The position numbers were made by a program, and so were the translations under genes. The notes beneath the pieces are model-generated. The model had not been told where the DNA came from. It made no database searches and saw only the letters and a program-made list of their open reading frames with translations. This document shows positions 8,890 through 21,320 of a DNA stretch of 64,000 bases, one piece after another (the first letter of the stretch is position 1; each line of letters starts with the position of its first letter). Origin of the DNA: Owenia fusiformis (Eukaryota > Annelida > Polychaeta > Sabellida > Oweniidae); contig CAIIXF020000006.1 in NCBI GenBank assembly GCA_903813345.2, positions 23,815,936 through 23,879,935 on the forward strand. The letters run 5' to 3'.

Positions 8890-11800
8890 ATGGCAAATCT
8901 GGTAAGTTAATACCCTGCGTGCAGAGTCTAGTTAAACTACGAAGTTGAAGACGAAGCTCTCTTTTAAGAAGTGAAGTCAAACGAATGCAAAGGGTAGTAA
9001 GTTAATGTTCTCAACTCTTAATTCAACTTAATAACATACTGTGTTCCATGAAATATCGATATTACTTGGTGTATAATCGTAACTGCACCAATTAATTTAG
9101 ACGAGGCGAAAACAGGTCCTTAACTGTATCCGAATCTTATTTTAATGTAGGCATAACTTGTTCACGAGGTGCGATTCCCATTACTTCGTTTCATATTGTA
9201 GCTTTTCATTTCAGGTCTTCTTTGCATTATGCAGTTTATGCTTCGCATCTCACGCTTCTTCCCAATCTCTAGACATCACCGCGATAGTTGAGGGAACCGA
9301 TGTTGTAATCACGGGAGGGCCAACCCGTGTATTTGTCAATACCCTTATATGGAATATCACCGTTTTGGACGATAGATGGAGTGATGTTATGCTCCGGTCG
9401 TCTGCAGACGACATTTCGTTTGGTTATTCAACCTGGCTGGGAATCGACCCTCATATCTATAGTGGCTATTCTTTCAGAGTGTCGACAAAGCTAAAGCAAG
9501 TCAAGGCCACTGGGGTCGAGTTTTGGACGAAATCTGATGACCGCAAATCAATAGTGTTCTTAATAACGACAGAAGATCCTGAGCATTGGATACGTTTTCA
9601 AATAGGGGACTTCACGGAGACTCATTTTAGTATCTCCGCTAAGTTGTTCAATGAGAATACAGATGCCAAGGAACCGGGAAGCAAATACTGCTACGACATA
9701 GCGAAAGAAGTCGGTGATGATGTTTTCCGAGCTCTTAAAGATCTTACACCAAATGGTATTTGTGATGGGTTGGACATATGCTCGAAAAGTACCCATGGTT
9801 TATACTCTAATAACTTTAAAAAGAAAATGTTGAAATTACTTAAACAGCAAAGGATATCCAATTTTCTGAAAAACAATACTATTTGTGATCTCTGCTTGGA
9901 GGTTTTTGAAAAGCTTAGTTCAGAGCTACATTCTTTTTTACCAAATCCGGAACAAAACATAGAAGAAACAATGATGTCATTATGTGATCAAACCGGTCAA
10001 TACAGACTTGACATCGGCTTTCAAGGAGGCTCAGAAGAGGGATTCTTCGGGTTCGGGGAGCGGTTTAACGGGGTAAACCAAAGGGGAAATTCCCTGTATT
10101 GCTGGACTGAAGATGGTGGATTCAGTCTTAACATCTTGCCTGATACAAGAATTCCTCATTTCTTTACGCCAACAGAAACATACATTCCTTCTCCATATTT
10201 TGTATCTTCGAGGGGATATGGGCTTTATATGAATACAACTTTTAGGACATCGTGGGATATGCTTCATACAAATGGACAAAGCTTCTCGATACAGAATGAA
10301 AATACAGAAATGCAGTTGATTGTATTAACAAGGAGGACTCCATTAGAGAACATGCAAACGTACACTGCCCTCACTGGTCGCCCCTTAATTCCTCCAACAT
10401 TTGAATTTGGTCCTTGGATCCGTGCGTCTCAGGAAATCCATATCAGTGACAATGTCCAAGCGTTCCAGAAGCTGCACCAAATGGACATCCCATCAAGTGT
10501 ACTGTTTGATTCAAACCATTTCTTCCCCGAAGGTGGTGACCATAGCAACACGAAAAAAACAACAAATGAGAAACTGAAAACGATGGGTATAATCCCTCTA
10601 GCGTACTTCAATAGCATGATATCAACATCATACATTCCTGTCTTCGAGGAGGCTGAAAACTCGGGTTACCTCATCAAGCTTAATAATCAGACATACATAT
10701 TTAGCTATAAAGGGGCAGGTCCAAACCCATTCAAGGTTGGCATGATTGATTTCACTGCACCGGGAGCCGTGGATTGGTATGGGAGACAGTTAAACCAATC
10801 GGTCCTAGTTTCCTATAATGGGTTCACATATGACTATGGGGAGTACATCGATCCTGAATGCACTTTTCATAATGGCATGACAGGGAGAGAAATGCACAAT
10901 TTATATCCAGTTCTCTACCAAGAGGCAGCATACTCTTTCTTTGAAACCTTTGATGCCAATCCAGATGATGAATATGCTCCACCATACGTTTATTGCTGTC
11001 GATCAGGTTATAGCGGATCTGGGAAGAGTAACTGGGCGACATGGACAGGTAGGGCCATCTTCTTAAAGCCTAACGGTCATTTTACAACGGTTAATCACGT
11101 TGCTGTTATCAATTGCAATCATTTTGGTTTCCTGATTTTTACTGAAATATTCCGGAATTCGATATTCATGAACACTTTGCTGTAATAGGTAGTAATGACT
11201 TCATCGAGGTTGAATCATCATCTCATTATTCCAGGAGACCCGATGTGTGATTGGTCAAATGATTCAGGCCTACCTGCACAGGTGCATGCCATGTTGAGTG
11301 CCAGTATCTCTGGTATATCATTCATAGGATCTGACATAGGTGAGTATGCAAAGACATTTTTTGATTTGATTCTCAAAATCAAATCATAGAATTGTACAAC
11401 ATCGACGCAGTTTATCACTTCCCATAATCTCCATGCTGAATCACTGAGTGAATGAGCAAGTTTGATTTGGACTCGGAATGACTGAGCGGAAGGAAAGATC
11501 CAAGACAGAGCTGAAATCTGTTGAACCAAAAGTTGCATACACATGTACATAGTGCTCGTTTTGTAGGTGGATTTGTTTGGTTTGATCCGCCTTCTGCAGA
11601 ACTGTGGTGCAGGTGGGCCCAAGTCGGTGCATTTTCAGGCATAATGCGCACGCAAGATGGGGGTACTGCAATGTCGGGTCAACCCAAATCCCACATATTA
11701 GACACACCGGAAGGGGTATACGTGTGGCGAAAGATGGCTAAACTCCGAACGGCACTTTTTCCTTACATCTACACCAGCGCGCATGCCTCACACTATGAAG

Positions 11801-12843
11801 GGATCCCAATCATGAGACACCACATATTAAGTTTTGCAGACGACCCTACCGCTCGCGCCATTGATACACAATATATGTTTGGACCTGATTTCCTGGTTGC
11901 TCCCGTCATTGAGGAACATTCCAAAAAGCAATTAGTATACCTACCTCGTTCTTCAACTGACATAGACCCTGTTGAATGGTACGATATATCTCAGATGAAC
12001 TACGACAATAGAACTGATGGGAGGTTCAGAGTTGGCAATACAAAACTCGTCAGTGGAGGACAGAGTGTCGTAGTTGATGCCCCCCTTGATATAGTACCAA
12101 TATTCGTACGAGCAGGTGTGTAATATAATCGAAGGATAATCGAACACGTCTTTATCAAGTATTTTGCTTTAGTTCAAAGAGAAAATAGTTCGTATTTGAA
12201 TGTCTATCTTCCCTTACGTAATATTCACAACTATTGTCACTGTTTATTTATCTCATTTGCAGGAGCCGCTGTTCCGACACTTGATCCCTCAGTTTGGAGC
12301 CTTGGTAACTCATCTGATCCTTCCTTCGTATCGTTAGGCAATCGCTCTAATATCCTGCATTGGTGGGTATGGCCAAATAAGACAGGTGGCGCTATTGGTC
12401 GTTCGTATGACGGTACCTACATCGTACTTCATCAATTGTCAAAACGCTATATTGGTGATCATTATAAAAATGGTGACGTCATTAGAATGTCAATCGATTC
12501 GGATAATAGCGACATGGGAAATGAACATGAAGTAGCAATCAAAATGTTGGAAATATATGACAGAATGGAAAGAACAGCTATCATACAAATAGCCCTACCC
12601 GATATAGGAGCACAACCCATTGAATTCTCAGTCACTGATGACCGAAATTATGTATACAAAATGGCGGAAAGTTGGAAAGTCCTAAGTGATATAACAATGC
12701 CCACATCTAACCACTGCCAGTGGTTCTTTGACACGGACAACTTGGTCCTTTGGATAAAAGGAACTTTTACGTGCAATGATTTGAGTTCAAACAATAATTT
12801 TGAATCATTTGGCAAAAGAACATTGACAATAAGGCAGATATAG
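8890..12843 (+). CDS. Secreted GH31 family glycosidase with inserted saposin-like (swaposin) domain
   Basis: Model: 8890-8901, 9215-11048, 11235-11339, 11567-12115, 12263-12843, giving 1026 residues. Exon 1 supplies only MANL before GTAAGT. Exon 2 (acceptor TTTCATTTCAG) continues VFFALCSLCFASHASS, so together they make a typical signal peptide, and this decides the start; CAAATGG is a fair Kozak context. An N-terminal beta domain is followed by a saposin-like insert at about residues 157-263, then GH31 motifs: FFGFGERFNGVNQRG, FTYDYGEY (Asp544 the probable nucleophile), TWTGDPMCDWS (Asp617 the probable acid/base) and GSDIGGF. DYGEY and the later MHNLYP resemble the bacterial YihQ/sulfoquinovosidase-like and alpha-glucosidase subgroup of GH31 rather than lysosomal GAA. 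About 190 residues of C-terminal beta domain complete it. It is expected to be secreted or lysosomal and to act on alpha-linked glycosides; the substrate cannot be read from sequence. Confidence 0.9.
8911..8998. repeat. Short dispersed repeat, TACCCT...AGGGTA ends
   Basis: An 88-bp unit with GCAGAGTCTAGTTAAACTAC and GAAGCTCTCTTTTAAGAAGT in intron 1 of the GH31 gene. Similar copies occur at about 37835-37920 (opposite strand) and 62245-62335 (same strand). Short inverted ends TACCCT/AGGGTA suggest a tiny MITE. Confidence 0.7.
9674..9990 (+). other. Swaposin domain inside the GH31 protein
   Basis: The six Cys at residues 163, 187, 193, 228, 231 and 261 fall as C-x23-C-x5-C, a 34-residue linker, then C-x2-C-x29-C. 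The first half (YCYDIAKEVGDDVFRALKD through ICDGLDIC) matches the C-terminal half of saposin B domains. The second (ICDLCLEVFEKLSSELHSF through MMSLC) matches the N-terminal half. This is the swapped order known from the plant-specific insert of aspartic proteinases. The linker is basic (KKKMLKLLKQQ) and an NNT glycosylation sequon precedes the second half. It lies within one exon, just before the GFGERF motif. Confidence 0.85.
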
Positions 12844-14096
12844 TTACACAGCAATGGCATAATATAGTAAGCATTCGTGAAGTGGAAAACATCCCTCAAT
12901 ACAATACTCTTCAAAGAAAACCCTTAACTTTATTAGTACTATGATAAGTCATGAGAGTTATCCAAGACATCATTTGACACAGTGCCTTGATGTTTGGATG
13001 TTTTTCTGGCATTTAGAATTCTTTCTCAGAGGCTGACCTTCAATCTTCAATGTAGTTCTTTCATATTTTTCCTAAAGAATCATCTCAGATAGAACTTTAA
13101 TAGACTTATGTTGTATGATTCCTCTGAGATCAAGCTGAGATAATGATAATTTTATGAGACAGACAACATGAGCTTAATGACTCGAAACATTCCGTTATAA
13201 ATCAGTCTACCACGATCAGTATCGATATAATGAAATTCTATTTCGAGTTTCAATAAAATGTTCTCATCGACATTTGTTTCATGTAGAAAACATGGGTGTC
13301 TCAAGAACTTCTAATTTATTTATATCCAATTCCTTGCAGAAAAAGGGAGAAGACTTAAACTAGGAATTGAATATAATCATAATGGTTTGCATTGTAGCTC
13401 GTTTGTGATCATTCAGTAAAGTCGTAAGTCTGTACTCGTCTTTTTGCACGAATAAAGACACGTTTTAGCTATATTTAGGTTATGTCCGTTCTGGAGATGG
13501 ATTTTAATAACTTGGTGGCGTCCAATGACTCTACTATTGCAATGAACCTTGCCTTTAATTGCTTAAAAATAGTTTTATGAATGACGTTAATGTTTTCATA
13601 ATAATGCAAATTACCAATTAAGCATCTCACAAGATAAAGTTAATGTGTTTTCGTTTTTTATTTGTATTTCTCAGGGTGTAAACATGATTGATCCATGATG
13701 AGACAATGATTATACACAATTAATATAACAATAAAAGTTATCAGTATCAACAGAGTAAGATGTACATTCTAAGAAACAAAAATATAATGTTCCAATATAC
13801 AATTACAATTTTGAATTTAAATTTACTAAAGCGTTATGTTCAAGCTTTCTAATAGATGAGTTGAAAGCTTACAATATGTATCATTCTACACTATGTAAAT
13901 TAATAGAGTCAAATGACATTTTTGATGAATTTCTATTACAGATTATAACCTTTTAATATTGCTTTTGACATCTGAATCCCCTAATTTTACGAATATCAAT
14001 TTTCTCGAATATAAGATTTAGCTTTTCAAAAGTCCCAATGCAATTTGATATTAACCACAAAGGATTGAGCGGTCGTATTTGAGATCTTCAAAATGT
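12844..14096. other. Convergent intergenic region
   Basis: This lies between two 3' ends that face each other. Candidate polyadenylation signals on the + strand are AATAAA at 13252-13257 and 13451-13456, after the GH31 stop. I see no exon or strong repeat. The minus-strand gene's own signal was not pinned down. Confidence 0.5.
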
Positions 14097-17000
14097 CTAT
14101 GCACATTGCTCTACACAAGTCTTCCTCTTCAAGCCACCCTCAACATCAACGTATTCACCGCTAACATCTAAGTGAGCGTGAGCGTAACGACCACCTGGTA
14201 TCGCGAATCCGTAATATCGGATCTGAAACGTATAACAAATTAAATGAATGATCGTCAACAGATGGTTAAAATAGCAGTTTGATAACAGAGAGTCTTGACA
14301 TCAACTGGAAGTAACAAGTTTTCAAAATCCCCATGCATCGATCGTCGTATTGTTTCGGCATATAGTTTGATTACTACTCATGTGTTTCTAAATTACACCT
14401 CTTTATCTAAACAAGTAAAATATTTATTTAACAAATACGTAATACACAATTTCAAAATAAGACTTTAAGACTTACCTTGACGTAGATATCGTCACCACTT
14501 CTGCAGTAAACCCTTGGCTGGAATTTGGTATATGGAGGATCAAGGGCAAGATCAGTTACTATTACATCTTTCAACTAAAAATCACAAAATTTTATTTTAT
14601 AAAACTGAAATGCTTCAATCTTCTTTGATTTCTCAGAAGCATTTGATAGAATCCAATTCAGTGTAGCCTGCGTTAAATATATGTCTCTTCTTATATGACA
14701 TGGATCTCTTTTCACACAATCGTTATATGCAAAACTATCTTGTTACATCTGTGATTCGAATGACAATAACAGTCTATAACAGTTTTACATTTATGCATGG
14801 TGTTTCACATGGGTCGACGTTAAACGCCATGCTATTTATTTTATGATCATTGTAAGAGACGCTAAATGCATGTATACATATGTGTCTGTTCGTCATAAAC
14901 AACAATTGATGGTGATGTATGGGTAGAACTCTCCTTACTTTTTGTACCATTGAGATGCATGTTAAATTGACAAAGTTCAAATTAGAATTTCTCAAATCGC
15001 AGACCATCGATTTTCAAAGTATTTCAGAGAAATACAACGAAACATCTCACCTTCATGTCAAAAAAAATTCAGCAAAATACCCACGAAAATCAAATATTCT
15101 GCTCCCTTACATAGCTGGAGTAACAAAACGTCATCATATTTATGTAGATTGACCAATTCACCACTATCAAGCTCATTCATCCGCAAAAAAATAATCCCAA
15201 ATATTTTACTGATCACTGTTATGATCACGGTTTCCCAGTTATTCTGGGCATAATATGTCTGCAAATTAGAGTATGCTATCCAATGATGTGCTGTAGTGTA
15301 CCATTGAAGTCCCTAAACAGGTTTTTAATAGAACTAATTTCCTCATACCACGAAATAAACAAACCGAGTAAGGATAGTACACTCATACATGTATGTAATT
15401 ATCACTGGGACCTACATTTTTGATGTCATCAAAGAATGAACCATTCACTTTCCAATATTGCACACCACATCGTTCTGTCATCTGTCTTGAAAAAGCTCCC
15501 TCTACGTCATCGCCAAATATAGGAACTGAAATTGGTCAGATCTCAGTTAGCCTTGAGACGAATAGAAGTCTAATTTGTTTACATTCTCCCAGATCAAATT
15601 GCTCAGCAGGATATACTGCCATCTACTTATCTATATCTGTTCAGACCTGAATTTCCTTTCGATAATATGCGACAAAAGTTTGATGTATCCAAAGAGATTT
15701 TATCAGTATCAAACTGTCAAATTCTTGGTTTTTGCATTTGCTTTCTAGAAATCCATAGTTTCGAGGTACTAACTGAAGTTTTGTTTTTGGCCATGTACAT
15801 ATATTGACTCATGATTAATCATCTCGCTCATCTTACCATCTTGTTGAGGTGGAACTTTAAGACAATCTTTTCTACCATAGAGGCCCTCATCTCGGCTGAG
15901 GAAATTGCCCTGGGCGTCAACACGGATATGGATGAACGCTGGTTTGTCTTCCATAGTCAGGACCCGTATCTTGAAAAATACAATTTGAAGAAGTAAGTAA
16001 ATACAGGGAAAATAAATTATTCTGTGTAGTGAAAAATATGTGCTCGAACAATATTTCAAGGGCTGCATCTTCTCATAAAGAACATCTCTTTCGAAAATCA
16101 ATTTCTAAAGAAATAGCAATATTAATTTCAACATATCATTTGACCGCATGATTTTGATTTATGTATTATGTTTCATTAATGGCATTGTTTTCGAATGACT
16201 TCAAATGAATTAGATGCATGGATGACCGTAGGTTGACCACGATTTCGTTGTCTTCGATTTACAATAATCTATTAACTAATTCAAATAGACATGTCTAATG
16301 AAAGTATTTAATAAATATGATTGTCAATTCATTTCATGCATGTGGGATATAAGGCAGTTTACTCCAAAGTCCCAAGAAATGCATCAACTGAAATTAGTCC
16401 CTTCAACATTTAGGCATTTGAACAAGCTGTGAACGGGACTGTGTTCGGCTACTTGCAACGACTATGCTTTGCTATACTATTTCACTGCACTAAATACACT
16501 ACACTACACTATACTGTTTACTATACTACCGGCTGATAAATGTCACTCACTTTCATGATATATTCTTCTCCAACTTTTATGTACGTGTTGGCGTCCCATT
16601 TTAACTGTTTACCATACTCTGCTTCGAACCCTGCTCGTGCCTTATAAAAAAATGGAGATTTTTTTTATTAAAGAACCTATAAGATCAGAACATTGATTCA
16701 GTTTAAATATTCAAACTGGGAAGTCAAATTAAGTCTATCAAGAGACATGTCATAAATTGAGAAAACTATGAAATCGAACCATGGACTTACAGATAATGCT
16801 TTATCTTTGATTTCTTCATCTTGTTGTACCAACTTGTATTCTACAGGCGGGAACTCTGGACACTTCTCGTTCATGATTTTCAACAGTCTGGCGCGTCTAG
16901 CATCCGCTTCCGGATCATCGCCAAGGTTACTGTCCGGTAATTCCAATACTTCAAATAGTATAATAATTTAATAACTTCAACGTTTCAAATGGGTTCTGAT

Positions 17001-18962
17001 AGATGTGGAAAGAATTTCAAGCAATGTTTTTGTCATAACCAATGTGTCTTGGACTATCGCATTCAAATGTAATTTCTCAAAGGGACCATCGCTATTATAT
17101 AAATTATAATATGTATTCAAAGAGATGTGATCAGTGCTGAAAATGGCTGCAAATGTTCAAGAATATTTTTTAAACCTATCAAGTGTAGAATACACAATAT
17201 AACTACACTCTCACTTTTAATAATAGTTTAAGAAAGAATTGACAAAAAGTTTTTTTCACATTTTCAATTGAAATAAAACGCTATCGTTAATCGCTGTATG
17301 ATTTTGTTATCAGAATGATTGTATTGATTCTATCAGGATCTCTGACGTCCATTATGCGAAATTAACATATAAAAGTCATTTATCTATTTACGATTTTATG
17401 TTGGTAATTATAAACATGCGTTGATTATCATTCAATGCACACAAGATGTCTAAACGCATCTTAATTGATATTTTATCATTTTATGTATTTTAAATCCAAT
17501 TGTCCAGAAAGGCAATTATCAGTAACAAAACAATATTAATCTTCAAAAACATCTTGTTTAAGAAATTCTAGATTGGGTTATATTTAGAAACAATTTGCAT
17601 TTTATAGAATTCGAATGATCAAACCCAAATATAAACAACTAGACGTCAAAATTGCTAGCAACCCAACAGAGTTAAAAAAGCTTCAAGAAGTCTAAGAAAT
17701 GTAAGAAAGTCCTCTTCCCTTCCTAATACAGAAAAGGTAGGAAACCCCTCTTTCCACCTCATAAAAAAGGAAAGAAAACCCTCTTTCAGAGGAGCTCTAA
17801 ACTAAAAACACAAAGCATCAAATCCTCATAATGTGGAGCTAGTGAGAAATAAAGACTTGTTATAAGACTAAATTCACTTTTCAACGTTTCCAACTTACCA
17901 GGAGCTTCGCAACAGTCCATTCTGTGTTTGCCATCCTCTACTAAAAGTACAGCGCCATCTGGATCCAAATGAACATGAGCATACCTCCCAACTTCGTCAT
18001 CCTGACTTCCACCATAGATTTTCACCTGGATCAGATATATACCGTTTACCCTTATTTCTTTTATTTTTCAACATATTTTAAAAATATAAATCTAGACTTT
18101 ACATTGTACTGAGGTAGGAATCACTTATTTCGTCGCGATCGTGGAATTTTAACCCTTTCTTGCCTAGAATTATTTTAGGATCTAGGAAAAACTCATCAAT
18201 ACATTATGTAACATGCATTATGACTCAGAACTAATAGAGATATTAAAGTTCAGGCAAACAAATAAATACAAGGGTCACATAATCATGCCAAGTGGTATGA
18301 TTGGGCAGGAAAGGGTTTGAAATATGACTGACCAAACCTGAAAATATATAGATAGAATGTGAATATCCTTATGGGATAATAACATTGTGAATAGTCTCAG
18401 ATGGCTGCTCTATCTACCCTTGATCTTTAAATTTGAAACAACCCTACCTTTATACACAAATTGTCTCCAAACGATGTACTGGCCTTTGGATTATACATGC
18501 TGCTATCTCTAGTCACTTTGGATAATACCTCATCCTTTATCTGAAATCAGGGTGGATATGAATTATGAAAAGGAATTCGAATCGCCTACAGAGAAGATGA
18601 CACAACTACGAGTTGTATCTAAAATAAGTGACCAGCCATTACGCCATTCCAATTTGTCAATAAAACGTTGAAGTCACTAAGGTTCTGTGTCACTACGTGT
18701 GGTGGTGACATAATAGTTGAAAAAACAGTGATTTTATTTGGAGTGTGTATGCCATCTTCGCTTGTACCCACCCCTACCCCATGGTCTACGCTCTCTGTTA
18801 ACATCCAGACGTTTCTCTTACCCCATCAGCAACCTCCCTCAACGAATCATCGGCCCCGTTGTATTCACCTCCACATTTTTCACTTAGTTTACTTGCTGTT
18901 CCACTAGGTGTCGCCACTGTCACAGACACCACCCCCAGTAGATACACCAGCAAAAATGACAT
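14097..18962 (-). CDS. Secreted protein of three tandem cystatin/stefin-like modules
   Basis: Nine minus-strand exons: 18962-18822, 18540-18448, 18025-17899, 16948-16791, 16640-16551, 15969-15837, 15525-15416, 14574-14476, 14222-14097 (TAG). All junctions are GT-AG and in phase; total 358 residues. The first exon gives the signal peptide MSFLLVYLLGVVSVTVA. The three modules each end in a pair of exons with matching phases (0 then 1). Module 1 (EKCGG...SLREVADGIKDEV...LCIKVKIY...YAHVHLD), module 2 (EEIKDKALS...YIKVGEEYIMKIRV...FIHIRVD) and module 3 (FFDDIKNLKDVI...CRSGDDIYVKIRYYG...YAHAHLD) follow the stefin pattern of an N-terminal helix, a QxVxG loop and a VHLRV strand. In all three the QxVxG loop keeps Gly but not Gln, so cysteine-protease inhibition is doubtful. 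Extra Cys pairs may bridge the modules. The family call rests on pattern only. Confidence 0.65.
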
Positions 18963-18968
18963 CTTTGT
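18963..18968 (-). other. 5' UTR splice acceptor segment of the cystatin-like gene
   Basis: On the minus strand a TTTTGAAATTCCAG acceptor ends just after 18969, leaving six bases (ACAAAG) before the ATG at 18962. This implies an upstream non-coding exon; a fitting donor lies near 19898. Confidence 0.45.
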
Positions 18969-19898
18969 CTGGAATTTCAAAATATAGAACAGTACATCAC
19001 GTATGGATTTGGAACATCGGATGGCTGCTTTAGATATAACCGATAGTCGGGCAAGAATAGAACTTGACAATACACGAAATAATGCGATGACCAGTGTACA
19101 CCGTCCAAAAGTTTGGAAAACCTGAGTTCCAGCAGTTGGATATACTAATTGAATCTGTTCACCAGCTTCCAAGGTAAGTCCTCGCGATACAAAAAATATC
19201 AATCTGATTTAAGACCCCACCTTCTCTAAAAATACTTATTTTTAAAGAATGACTTCTTTATTGTATAGATAGAAATACAACGTAAGAAATCAACGAAAGA
19301 AGACTTTTTAAAAGTAGAATGGTTCTTTATTGAAACCTTGAAATGTAACCTTGAATTCGTTTCACATCAGTAAAACCAAGTGTCTTCATGAACTATCCAT
19401 AAAATAGGAAACTAGAAAAACAAACAAACAAGCAAATATCATAGTAAATAAGACAAGGACATTCACTTGTCCCTCATCAATTTCTATAGAACTTCGAATT
19501 CCCAAAAAGTACTTAAACCACACAGCATGGGTAGCAGAGAGAGTCTAAGTAACAAACGTTACGTCCAGTGAAAATGCAAGCTGTAATATTTTAATTGTAA
19601 GTAACTGTCCGTTGGCACCATGAATATATGTACGATCGTTTTAATGTTTTTTGAGACATAAGTTGCTGAATTATGCTTTTCAAAACTCTTAAAAATGATA
19701 AACATGTCTACCCAGAACGATGAACAAATGACATGCCGAAATCATTCTTTTTCTTTTATAAAGCATAACGTCCGTTTTGTATTTTGGATAGATTAGACCA
19801 AAGAGATTCTAAAATTAGTTGTTAATCCGTCGCCAGTGCTCAAAATCTCTTTGGAGTTTGAATATAAACATATATGCAAAAATGAACGAAAAACTTAC

Positions 19899-19960
19899 CT
19901 GAAGTTTTTAAGTAATCGTTGTCTTTGGTGTTTCCCAGCTTTAAAGTATCTACGGCTTTT
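19899..19960 (-). other. Candidate non-coding first exon of the cystatin-like gene
   Basis: On the minus strand the sequence ACTTAAAAACTTCAG is followed by a consensus donor GTAAGTTTTT at 19898 and below. It lies about 930 bp upstream of the acceptor at 18969 and on the same strand. The 5' limit is not defined; 19960 is approximate. Confidence 0.3.
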
Positions 19961-20404
19961 TTGCTTGTAGAAATACTAATAAACCCGTTCGATGTTATAT
20001 GTTACGCACTGTTGATTTTATTATTACAGAAATATAACGATAAGATAAAAAGAGAGTAAAACAAGAGTAATGTTTGATATCGATTGTTTATTAATGAAAT
20101 GATAAATACGTTTGCTATAAACTGTAATGGGCAGTACACAAGTATACATGTAGATTCTGAAACAATCCAGAGACCAAGCAATTAATACTTAACGTCACTG
20201 ATCACGGGACTCCTCTGCATCGGCAGATTCTCCACTAGGTTAATATTGCACTGGATTTCAAAGAGGTTAATTGGAATTTTAATTGACTATTTATATATAA
20301 AATGTATATAAAATAACACTTTAATGTGTACTGTACCAATTTATTTACAATCTTAAGTATATAGATCATATGACCTCAATTACTTTCCCTTACTTTACTT
20401 TGTA

Positions 20405-20465
20405 TTGTATATTGTATTGTATTGTATTGTATTGTATTGTATTGTATTGTATTGTATTGTAATGC
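20405..20465. repeat. (ATTGT)n pentanucleotide microsatellite
   Basis: About eleven uninterrupted TATTG/ATTGT units, followed by degenerate copies to about 20515. Confidence 0.9.
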
Positions 20466-20570
20466 AATTGTGTTAAATTGTATTATACTGTATTGCATTG
20501 TATTGTGTTGTATTTCAGTTTATTTAACCATCCTGGGCAAACCCCCAGACCGTTCACGGTCACTATCAAG

Positions 20571-21320
20571 TACAGGGTGTTAAAAAAACGCAACCCAAAG
20601 AAATCGCTATATCTTGGAAAATACTAGTCCAATTGTGTTCATTTTTTCAGGAAGGAAAGAAGAGACTGTGTATGTATAGCTCATGTTGTTAGTTAGTTGT
20701 AAAACATGATGCCTTGGACAAATGCTCAAAAGACATTAGTATTGGAAAGATACGAAAAACGCAGTCAGAGACTACTGCCACAGCAATAAAACCAAATAAC
20801 TTTCTAACCATAGTGTTTTGGCTATTCAAATTTGGCACAAATCATCTTCATTCAATGTATGATAAATCTGTAGAGTGAAATTAAAATCACTCCAGGGACT
20901 TTACAGTTTTGGTCGAAATGCTTTCAAAACCCAGTCAAACACCCTGGTTCAGCCAGACTTAAGAAGGCATTTTGACCATGACTGTAAAGTCCCTGGAGTG
21001 ATTTTAATGAAACTCCCCCAATTCACTACAAATTATATGAAAAATAATTTGTGGTGAATCTGAAGTGCCAAAACACCATGGTTAGAAAGTTATTAGGGTT
21101 TATTGCTCTGGCAGTCACCTCTGGTTGCGTTTTTCGTATCTTTCCAATACTAATGTCTTTTGAGAAGGTGCCCAAGGCATCATGTTTTACAACTAACTAA
21201 CAGCAGGAGCTATACACACATAGTCTCTTCTTTCTTTCCTGAAAAAATGAACACAATTGGACTAGTATTTTCCAAGATATAGCGATTTCTTTGGGTTGCG
21301 TTTTTTTTAACACACTGTAT
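20571..21320. mobile_element. 750-bp foldback element, TACAGGGTGT ends
   Basis: The whole element is an imperfect palindrome. The left arm begins TACAGGGTGTTAAAAAAACG and the right arm ends in the matching CGTTTTTTTTAACACACTGTA. Matching inner blocks (AATCGCTATATCTTGGAAAA, CACTCCAGGGACTTTACAGT) reach to within about 50 bp of the centre at roughly 20945. The CAGGGTG ends and TA flanks suggest a Tc1/mariner-derived non-autonomous element. No transposase. Confidence 0.85.

Noticed and set aside
9158-9214. Extending the GH31 protein upstream to a TTG at 9158
   Set aside because: A clear polypyrimidine-AG acceptor ends at 9214, and exon 8890-8901 gives a better start (MANL) that completes the signal peptide.
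18619-18907. Short open frames on both strands between cystatin-like exons 1 and 2
   Set aside because: They overlap the signal-peptide exon or intron 1 and break the phase of the well-supported model.
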